From NCBI GenBank assembly GCA_012931725.1, contig CM022949.1:501218-565217 (forward strand): DNA of 64,000 bases, read 5' to 3'. The notes beneath the pieces are model-generated. The model did no database searches. It had not been told where the DNA came from and was given only the letters and a program-made list of their open reading frames with translations. Within the stretch, counting starts at the first letter, position 1; each line of letters opens with the position of its first letter. Below are positions 55,215 through 64,000 of this stretch, in pieces. Made by a program: the position numbers and the translations under genes. The DNA is from Litsea cubeba. Lineage: Eukaryota > Streptophyta > Magnoliopsida > Laurales > Lauraceae.

Positions 55215-58200
55215 ATGTCTGCAAGGGTCCTCACGACTGGCCTTGCAGGATCTGGGCAGCATCAAGGGCTGAGACCCAACTCCCAAAAGCTTTTTCCAAC
55301 CAAGGATTCTATTGGGTGGGCCAAGAAAACTGTATCTAATGGCTCCAAGACACACTGCATGAAGGTAACCATTCATGCAAACCAATCTTAGAGCAGCGGT
55401 AGCATAGCCAACCAGTGTTATCTCTTTATACAATTTGTTTTTATCACTTTTATGTATGTCTGTTGATTTTTATAGACTTGGAATCCTATCAACAACAAGA
55501 AGTACGAGACGCTGTCTTATTTGCCTCCTCTTTCAGACGATTCCATTGCCAAAGAGATTGATTACATGATCTCCAAGGGATGGATCCCTTGCTTGGAATT
55601 TGATGAGGTATACATGCATACATAGTTATATTTTATCCTCCTCCAAGTTCAATATCATGATTCTGATGATGTTAGCATATACACCGTATGTAGGATATCA
55701 GACCCACTGAGCTACCACTTATCCCAAAATCTTATAATCAATGATTTTATGAATTTTTTTGTTGTGTTAGAAAGGCATTCGAGTTGTACAGGACTTTGCC
55801 CCCAACAAAGGCCCACGAGGGTTGTACCAGTGACCTAACAATCCCCCCTCACCGGTTACACACCCGACTTGTAGGATCTCAGTCTCCACTGAGCTACCGC
55901 TTATCCCAAAATCTTAAGGGCCTGTTTGGATAAATGAGGAGTGGAGTGAAATGAAGTGGATTTTACATGTGGAGTGGAGTGAAGAGAAATAGGTTGAAGT
56001 TAAAATATAATACTTCATTTCACTCCATTTGGATGCTTATTTTGAAGTTAAGGTTTGAAGTAGAATATACTTTTACTCAAAGAAATGGAAGTAGTTAGAG
56101 TTGAAGTGAAATGGAGTACATATGACTCACAACATTACTTCATCTATTAGGCCAGACTCATCCAAACGGGGTAGAGTTGAAATTTTAGACAGTTAGGGCC
56201 CATTTAACTTCACTCTACTCTATTTTTTGCCTATCCAAACAGGCCCTAAAGGTGATAGGAAGGGTAGAATCGATGGTTTTATGGTCTTTTTTATTGGGTT
56301 AGGAAGGCATCGGAGTAGTACCGGTCTTTGCCCCAACATGGGTCCACGAGGGTTGTACTAGGACCTAACACTATAGCCATATGAGTCCATTCATCAAGTG
56401 GGCCACACGCATGTGTCCCATACGATGAGTGTACCAATTCGGTTCTTTGGCCCTTGCATGTTCATAGTGGAGTAGTACCCTTCCTGGTCTTTTGAAAAGC
56501 AAGCAGGTGGATAAACTTTCTGGATGATTGGGCCAGGTTAGACTCACTTTGGGTGAGTGTTATATTGAGTCATGACTGCGTAACTTAGCCCGTTCTCATT
56601 TGGCCTAGTTGGTTCGATCGATTCAAGGGCAATATCATCAAAACATTTACAAGAAGAAAACTAAAAATACATATTAAGTGGAATGGTAAAAGTAAAAGTA
56701 TGCTTAAACAATATAAAAAATCTCCATCATAGTTCATATGAAACTCATTTAGATTTCTAAAATATATTGAGAGTCTAGATTTTAATCTTTTTTTTTAACA
56801 AATGATATCCATATTTGCAATAAAAATAAAAAAATTTATTCGATTCGCTTGATCAACCCACTGAATTTCTTTTTTCTTTTCTTTTTTTTTGTACTTGAAT
56901 TTGGTAGTCTCATTAAGTAGGCTTGTCAATTTGGCTCTCTAATAAGGAGGCCTAGCATGGCCTGTGAAAGCCTGCAAAATAAGGGCTTCTTTTTTTTTTT
57001 CTATAGGCCCAGGGGAAGGTAAGATTTTGAAATGCCCGCTGGCTGAGAGCTGGACTATGTTGTGCGTGGCTGGCCTTTTGTCCATTGATGTATATGTAAT
57101 ATAGAGGTGTACCCACATGTGTCCTTACGGGGGAGTTGTCCCAATGGTCCGCCTAAAAAACTTGCATGAAAATCTTGAGTCCACCTAAAAAACCTATATA
57201 AAAATTCTGGGTCCATCCCAAAACCCACATGGAAATCTTTTGTTTGCCTAGAAAATCCAACTACATGTTTGGATCTGCCCGCCCTTAAATTAATGAAAAT
57301 CTTCGTTCAGCCATTGATATACATACCTATATTTATAACATATATATGTGTGTATGAATGCCCTTTGTCCATCATGTATATATGATATCCGTGTGTAAAT
57401 GTATGAAGTTAATTTTGATAACAAAATTAAATAGATATATATTTTTAATTTACATATCTAATGAATTTCAAGACACATTTGACAATGAATTCCTATGCAT
57501 TTTAATTACGTGCATACAAACAAACCCATTTGAATCAATCACTTCATATTTTTCAGTTCCATGCAAACCAACATGCCCTTTGAATCAATTACTTTTTATG
57601 TATTCAACTCCACGCCAACAAATATATCCATTTGAGTCAATTACTTCCTATGTACTCCAATCCCATGTAAACAAGTTGGGTCTATTCCTTCCAGAATTTC
57701 TATCTATTCCAATTCCATGCAAGCAACATGCCTATCAGACAAAGAATTTCTACATATTTCAATTATATGCAAACAAATAAGCCAATTTGAATCAATTAGA
57801 ACTTCTATATGTATATCAATTATATGTAAACAAATAAGCCAATTTGACTCAATTACTCCTATATATACACTAGCCCATTGATGATAATAAATTCTCATGC
57901 ATCCAGTTCCATGTGAACAAACAGGCACATTTAATTACGTAAGTTCCAATTCCCTGGAAGACAATGGGCCCTTTAGATAATGCTCATTTGAATGCATGGA
58001 TAAAAAGAAAAAAAGTAATTTTATTTTCATTCAGTCCAAAACCGATCGCCCTTGAGGTTAAGGTAAGGGCCTAGTTAGTATAAGCATGCTCAGGGCTTTG
58101 GCATGGCTTAAGCCTGGCCTACATATAGTAGGATAGGATGAGGGCAGACTTGTTTGGGCATGGCCCTTTGACAGCCCTCCTCATTAGGTTAAAAAACTAT

Positions 58201-59136
58201 GGGCCCATAACTTGGGCTTGTACTTGCGATCCAACCCGACCAAGTGGTCAAACCCACAGAAACTGATCCGCACCAGCATCAGATCAATTAGATCCGTCTT
58301 TTTTCTTTGTTAACATTCTTTTTCTTGTACTTATGGCATGCTTGAACCCACGATCGACTCAGCTCAGAGGGACCCATCACCGGTCAACCTCCAGCCCCTT
58401 TTAAACCAATATTAGAAAACTCGTGACTCGTCCTACTCAAATAAACTTGACTTAAATTTTTTTTCTCCTTCATAAATACTCACAAACCCACACTTACTCA
58501 CCTAAGTCCCTCACCATCATCGCTATAGTCAGGATTGATCCCTAATTATTTTTACAAAATCATAAATAGATATTTATTCACCAGTATTCATGATAATAAC
58601 TCTAGATTAATAAATTTACACATTAAAAAAATGAAAATAAGAAGGTTACAAGAAAAAGGAAGAAAGAAAAAAATAAACAACTATGGTTACAACATTTTTT
58701 TTCCATATATTCCAGAACCTCCCCTAATTTGACCGTCCTTGTCCCAATTGAGGCAATTCGATACCAGTCACGAGTCAACTTGGTGAGTTTTCTAAATATA
58801 TTCTATTTTTTAAATATGAACAAAAAGTTGATGATCATTGATGAATTGTTCATAACTCATACTTGTTTGTTTAAGATTTAAAAATATATTGTTTAATTTG
58901 TGTTGAAGGTGGGCCATGTTCATCGCAGCAACAACCAAATGCCTGGTTATTACGACGGTCGATATTGGACACTGTGGAAGCTGCCAATGTTTGGATGCTC
59001 GGATCCGTCCCGGGTCCTGAGTGAGATCAATGAGTGCAAGAAGACTTACCCAAATGCCTACATTCGCTGTTTGGCCTTTGACAACATACATCAGGGCCAG
59101 TGCATGTCCTTCATCATTCAGAAACCCCAACAGTAA
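55215..59136 (+). CDS. RBCS: RuBisCO small subunit, RbcS-T type (three exons)
   Basis: The exons are 55215-55364, 55476-55607 and 58909-59136, all with GT...AG introns, giving 169 residues. Residues 1-48 look like a chloroplast transit peptide (MSARVLTTGLAGSG...THC), cut before MKTWNPINNKKYETLSYLPP. Family signatures follow: KGWIPCLEF, PGYYDGRYWTLWKLPMFGC and YPNAYIRCLAFDN. Features such as MKTW, DEVGHV, EINECKKTYPNAYIRCLAF and the C-terminal IIQKPQQ group it with the RbcS-T isoform (tobacco trichome, rice OsRbcS1) and not the main leaf form. It assembles with the plastid-encoded large subunit in the stroma. Introns fall after mature residues 2 and 46, the usual non-grass positions. Intron 1 is 111 bp; intron 2 is 3301 bp and full of repeats. 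AATAAA at 59314-59319 may serve polyadenylation. Confidence 0.95.
55690..56375. repeat. Duplicated intron segment interrupted by a MITE
   Basis: A block with CACTGAGCTACC(A/G)CTTATCCC (near 55698 and 55883) is followed by a block ending GGGTTGTACYAG...ACCTAACA (near 55818 and 56355). The order is block A, block B, block A, MITE, block B. So an A-B unit was duplicated and the Tourist-like MITE then landed at the A/B junction of the second copy. Confidence 0.7.
55918..56246. mobile_element. Tourist-like MITE, copy 2, in RbcS intron 2
   Basis: It is 329 bp, with ends GGGCCTGTTTGGATA perfectly inverted on the right (TATCCAAACAGGCCC) and target duplication TAA (55915-55917 and 56247-56249). It is very similar to the copy at 2370-2703. 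Confidence 0.88.
57480..57960. repeat. Degenerate repeat region in RbcS intron 2
   Basis: Motifs of the form CCATGCAAACAA and CCATTTGAATCAATTACTT recur about every 50-65 bp with drift. Examples lie near 57530, 57560, 57595, 57630, 57770 and 57825. It looks like an old minisatellite or a worn element. No gene lies in it. Confidence 0.6.
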
Positions 59137-60980
59137 CAAATAATTCAACTCTCAATTGAACTTTTCTTTCCTGAAATGAATGAGGGTTGGAAACCTGTAA
59201 TAAGTTGGTGGTGATGGTGTTTTTTTTTAAGGCTATTATGGGACCTTTTTGATATCTGTTAGACTTTACACAATTTCACTTCTTTGTGAAGTGCATGGAT
59301 AGTTTCTATATTCAATAAATACATGGTTTGAGGCATGCATGCATGATTTTGGCATTATTAGGGCCCAATTTGTGTGGGGTTTACTTGAATCTATAATGCA
59401 GATTAGGGGTTAGCCAAATTTCATTATGGCAACATCATACTAATCCTTGATTCTTAAGCCCCAAGTAGAATGAATGATTTCTTTTCCTGTGAATTTTTCA
59501 AGGTGTGAGTTAGGTTTGAATTCATGATAGTAGATACGCCCATACTTACTAGCAACTAGCAAATGGGTGCTGAGATAATTATATGACTACTTGAAGTCTT
59601 AGTTTCGAAATAAAGCAGGTATAGAATCCATTTTTGTAACTGACCCTATATAATTCTATCCAAGGATCTAGATCCAGGATAAGTACATTCATATATTATA
59701 AAATATTTATAAGTGTTTATTGCCTAGGTATATAGCTTGAGTTATATTCATATTTAAGAGTTCATTTAGCTTTAATCATGTATCATTCGATAGCCACAAT
59801 TGCATCTTTGGAAAGAAAATATATATTCTAGAGCTCTTTTATCCAATTTTTGGGATGGTACACATGGGCATGTCAAATGAGTCATGCCCGTAAAATCCAA
59901 TAGTCTGAAATGGATAGAGTATAATTTCTTTTTCCTTCTTTTTAAGGAGAATTCATTGCTATAAAAAAAAAAAGAAGAAAAAGACACACCACAATACAAA
60001 AAACAGACCAGGTATCACTGATCTGTCTGATCACACCTCAAAAGGACTAGATCCCCCAATTCTGCCAAGGTTGTGAGCAACATTTTAAGCCCTAGGGCCT
60101 ATTTGTTTGAGAGCATTTCTAATGGGAGTTCCTCTTGTTGAGGATTCTTGAAAAAATTGCGGAGGTTGTCCTTGGGATTTCAATATTCTCCATTTGATTG
60201 GGTTTTTGAGGTCAGGATTTAATGAGTTGGATGGGTGAAGAATTACTTTAGCCAGCTAAATTCACTGAATTCTAGAACTCAAAATTCTCTTTTGTCATTA
60301 GCATTTTGAAATTCCACATCTTGGAGGACATGATTTGGATCGAATTCTCCAAATACTGGAGTGAGCATATCCAAAGTAATAGTCTCAACAACACATTCGT
60401 TTAAGCTATTCAGGCTTTAATAAAAAAAAAAAAAAAAGAGAGGAATGGAGGATTAAGACTTTAGTGGATCTTGACTTTTGGTAACCTCATCAACGAGATT
60501 CACCATCGCTTCAGTTTCTTTGACAGAAAGGACTCTAGGCCCTTGATGCCCATGCAACAACAATAACCCCTCTAAAGACAATGGCAAAACCAAAGGCAGA
60601 TACATTACTAGAAGCCTTAAAAGGCTGCATTGGAGAAAACAAAGGCAATCTCCTCTCCAATCCTGTTGCCAAGCCCAGGTGGAACAGAGGAAATTTCTAG
60701 GGGAGACCATCATAACTGTTTTTTTTTTTTTTCTTCATACGTTTAACAAGAAGGATAACACTTTGGGATTATGAATTTTCCCTTTAAACACAAAGTTGTT
60801 TCTTGATCTCCCTTTAAACACCAAATAGCCACCAGTACCCAAGCTTGCAAATGGGGATTTTTGAGAGGGATGAATTGGGTGATCTCCATCCATGCACCTG
60901 GACCACCCACCATTCAGCAACACTACCGATAATTAGATTGTAGGGGAAATGGACCCCTCTACGAGCTGATAATTCGTTGT
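59137..60980. other. 3' flank of RbcS and intergenic DNA
   Basis: The first 200 bp are the RbcS 3' UTR. Beyond that no gene is supported. An 86-codon minus-strand frame (60713-60453) has leucine-rich composition but no known domain. Confidence 0.5.
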
Positions 60981-61269
60981 AGGGCTCACACAAAGATAAT
61001 GCGGGCCGTTCAAAATGAATTCCAACCCCCCTATATCTAAAACGCCATGTTTCAATTCAAAAGGAAAGGGTCGCACCTATGATTGATCATATGACAGAAA
61101 CTGTGATTGACTCCATATCAACAATGTGTCAGGTTGGTGTCTAGTCACGTTTCGGTCATGTGATGAATTAGACAGTAGGACCCACTTCTTTTGAATTGAA
61201 ATTTTAGAATCTAGATATAGAGGAGATGGGATTACCTTGAGAAGTTTGGATTATCTTTGTGTAGGCACC
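60981..61269. mobile_element. MITE with long terminal inverted repeats
   Basis: CACACAAAGATAAT near the left end recurs inverted near the right (ATTATCTTTGTGTA). Further in, CCTATATCTA pairs with TAGATATAGAGG, and TTTCAATTCAAAAG with CTTTTGAATTGAAA. The imperfect inverted repeat thus extends about 85-90 bp each side, leaving a short loop. Long repeats of this kind suggest a Mutator-type MITE. No target duplication could be fixed. Confidence 0.75.
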
Positions 61270-62462
61270 ATATTGGAATTCATGAATTTATTACACAGTG
61301 TCGTGTAATAGCCTCGACAGAGAATTCAGACTCCACTCCACATAGGAAATCCACATGTTAGGGTTAGCCTATTTGGGTTTAGATTACAGCTGGCTTGGGC
61401 CATACAACATTCGCATTAATAATTGGATTGGGTCAGTCGACGAAATAAGCTCGGATCCGTACATAAATAAAATTCCTTCCCTGAATGCAGGCCAAACTAT
61501 GGCTAACCTGGTCCATTTACAACCTTAATGTGTGCAAATAAAGTGTTTGTTTTCTTGTAGTTATTAAAATTTCTTAACTAGTGAAGTGAAGTGAAGCGAA
61601 GCGAAGCATTAGTTCAATATACAAGAAACGAAAAGGAGGTTAAATAAAAAAGTTCTAAATCTCAAAGATCCCACTTCTTTTTACGAAAGAAGTCAAAAGT
61701 CTATTCTCTCATGCCACTAAATCATAAAAGTTCATAACATTATCATTAATTTATGTCATTTAACACATTTTTATTTAATTCTTTTTTTTTCTCTCTTGAA
61801 TTGACCATTCACTTTATAACACTATATAAGTAAATTATCCGAACAACCCTTCTAGAATGCGAGTGTCATGGTTACTATTGAAAACGTCACTGGATTCAAA
61901 CCTGTCCCAAAAGCTCCCAGTGTGGGCTGCCATTTCCAAGTATATCAATAAAATGGGTCAGCTCAGTTTGGATCCATAATCCTCCTCAACCTGAAAGATA
62001 TACCCAAATCTGACAGGACTCGACTTTTGTACACAACATGCTAAATTGACTGGAAGTCTGGAACTAGACCCACGAATTCAGGTTTATGATCGATAATAGG
62101 ATTGGGTTTGGGCTGGATTTGTTACTATGGAGGTCAACCCAAGCCAAAACCCGACTTCACCTGACCCATCACCACCCCTGACCCCCTAGAAATGGTCAAA
62201 CCGTGTGTGCTTTTGAGTGCACACGTGAAACTTGATTATTTATATGATTATGTAACTTGCCACATTACATGATTATGTAACTAAGAAAGGAGAAAAAAAC
62301 ATGTCATCCCAAGAAAGCTAGTCAAGGATGTGTTACATATCATCTCTTGTTCACTCGAAAGTTGTGTAACAAAAATCCAAATGCCCTCAATTTTTTAGCA
62401 TACTGCTATATATCCAACAATAGTTGCACTTGTGCAAGGATATGTCAAAATTCACTTCAATA
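61270..62462. other. Intergenic DNA
   Basis: No gene or intact element is recognised. A GTGAAGTGAAGTGAAGCGAA simple repeat lies near 61582. Confidence 0.5.
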
Positions 62463-62690
62463 ACGGTTTTTTATCCGAGTGGTGATGAGCGTTAGTTCTT
62501 ACCTGGGTGCTAGGGATTCGAATTCTGGATACACCACATATTCCTACTTGTGTGTGCTCATTTTTCACTTGTGCGGGCTTCTTTCCCACTTAAATGGGCT
62601 GCCTTTTCGTGTGTATACGGGCTTCTCTCTTGGGTCCATCCCCCTTGGCTGGAATACAATATATATATATATATATATATATATCAAAAT
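62463..62690 (+). mobile_element. tRNA-derived SINE
   Basis: The A-box-like TTATCCGAGTGGTGATGAGC (62471-62490) and B-box-like GGGATTCGAATTC (62513-62525) are spaced as in a tRNA promoter. An unrelated body follows, containing TGGGCTGCC and CGGGCTTCTCTCTTGGG, and then an (AT)n tail. It shares a GGGCTTCTCT-like block with the SINE at 7261 (GGCTTCTCTTTGGGCCC), so they may be related. Confidence 0.6.
62659..62684. repeat. (AT)13 microsatellite
   Basis: Thirteen uninterrupted AT units at the end of the SINE body. Confidence 0.95.
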
Positions 62691-64000
62691 TCACTCTAAT
62701 CATTGTTGTGCTCATATCCTCCTTCATCATGTGAAAGCTCGCGATCTTACTTAATATTATTATTTTTCTTTTTTCTCTAGATTGGGCTAATGGTTTACAA
62801 GCTAGTGATACTTGACAACTCGTTATTTATCTATTTTAGTCATAAGTATTAGACATTAAATTAAGTAATTATCTAGATCATAATATGGGGTTGACATTGA
62901 TAAGAAATTCTTGATCTTTGGCCCATTATTTAGAGCCCAAATTCTTCATAAAATTTTAATAAAACCACTAATCTTGGTGGAACCTTTGACATCTATTTAG
63001 TATATAAGATTTTTTTCAAGCACCCCTATATATAGTAACTTGAAATCTTTTATGTAGGCATTAAATTAGATTTAATGTAATCCATATTTTGAAGTAAATT
63101 GTTAAAAACTCAAAATGTGATAATAAATTAAACCAGTTGTGGTGATTATGAATTTCAAACTTTGAGAGGATTAGGATTCTAGGCTCAATAAGCGGCAAGA
63201 AAAAGTAAGAATAAAAGGAGAAGAACCATAGCATAATGCATATCTTATTGGTGATTTGATGAGTTATCTATTTTATTAGTACAATAACAAAATCCCCTTA
63301 TATGTTTTAAAAGTTTCATTCTTTATTAAGAGGGAAAAAAGATTGTTGATGGGCAAAATGACAAAAAGAAAAATTGAGGAGGACTAAAAGGATAGGATCA
63401 AAATATATCTATCCATATCTTTCTTCTTATTTAAAGGAAAGGAACAAGTTGAGAAGGGACAATTGACCCCTCTCAACACTATGTGCTCTGTCCTTGAATG
63501 AATACGTTCTTCTATATGGGCTGCCCATATTATCAGTGAGAATAACTTTAGCTGGAATCAATTTTGTCCCAAAGCTATTATAATGCGAGATATTAATTTA
63601 GAGTGATTAGAATCTAGAAAAATGACTTCGTCCTTTATATATTGCCTGCCCATATTATTCTTATAGCAAAATTTACCATACTTTTTGAAAGATTTCATGC
63701 AGTAATTCACAATGATTTTGTCACAATTAAACAGCTTGTTTGTCTTTCTAATACTCACATATTATATCTAATTATTGTTTGAAGATGACTAACTTGGTCA
63801 ATTGCAATGATCAATATATCAAGCTAAAGATCGATTGATTTTACGTAGTGGAGGACAAGCTGTGTGGCCGACACATCTTGTACCGGCAAAACAAAAAGGC
63901 CAAAAATATACAGAGCCCCACCCCAAGTTAAGAAATGATGAAGGGAAGAACAATGACTTAGGAATTCCAAAATCTACAGCCTGAACAAGCTTAGAGTCTC
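62691..64000. other. AT-rich intergenic DNA at the right edge
   Basis: No gene, RNA or intact element is recognised here. Confidence 0.5.

Noticed and set aside
54944..55339. 131-codon frame upstream of and overlapping RbcS exon 1
   Set aside because: It is a different frame from the RbcS transit peptide and reads through the CT-rich leader; exon 1 is fixed by its splice site and by homology.
60453..60713. 86-codon minus-strand frame as a gene
   Set aside because: Leucine-rich with no domain and no supporting context; flanked by A- and T-runs.

Overview
The window is nuclear DNA of a flowering plant. It is AT-rich and has spliced genes with GT-AG introns, a cytosolic-type tRNA-Ile, a nuclear RuBisCO small-subunit gene and several classes of plant transposable element. 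The small-subunit gene has two introns at the positions usual outside the grasses, which argues against a grass. I cannot name the species.

Five host genes are supported. (1) The 5' part of a receptor-like cytoplasmic kinase runs off the left edge on the minus strand (1-1116). (2) A U4/U6.U5 snRNP 27 kDa-like splicing protein has a CDS in one exon and a likely intron in its 3' UTR (31850-32434, +). (3) tRNA-Ile(AAU) lies at 43941-44014 (+). (4) A single-exon PLS-type PPR protein with an E-type C-terminus lies at 47182-48846 (+). (5) A RuBisCO small subunit of the divergent RbcS-T type has three exons spread over 3.9 kb (55215-59136, +), because its second intron has grown to 3.3 kb. These genes have no operon-like relation to one another; each sits in transposon-rich intergenic DNA.

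The mobile fraction dominates. A complete Athila-type Ty3/gypsy LTR retrotransposon (16513-29116, target duplication CTCTA) has LTRs that differ by only two substitutions and one indel by eye. A 2.4-kb copia-like element without coding capacity (13958-16344, minus, target duplication CATAA) carries a 46-bp tandem array. There is an internally deleted hAT element (36767-38657, 8-bp target duplication), remnants of RTE and L1 LINEs, two tRNA-derived SINEs, a likely solo LTR, and at least six MITE-like elements, one of them inside the RbcS intron.

The most unusual object is at the primer-binding site of the Athila element. Instead of the usual 18-nt match, the element carries a 64-nt faithful reverse complement of tRNA-Asp(GUC), then a second 65-bp copy of the end of U5, then a normal 18-nt primer-binding site. 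The switch point is a 7-nt sequence, CCACTAT, shared by the tRNA copy and U5. This reads as a fossil of reverse transcription: plus-strand synthesis ran past the normal m1A58 stop into the tRNA primer, fell back onto U5 by microhomology, and was then integrated.
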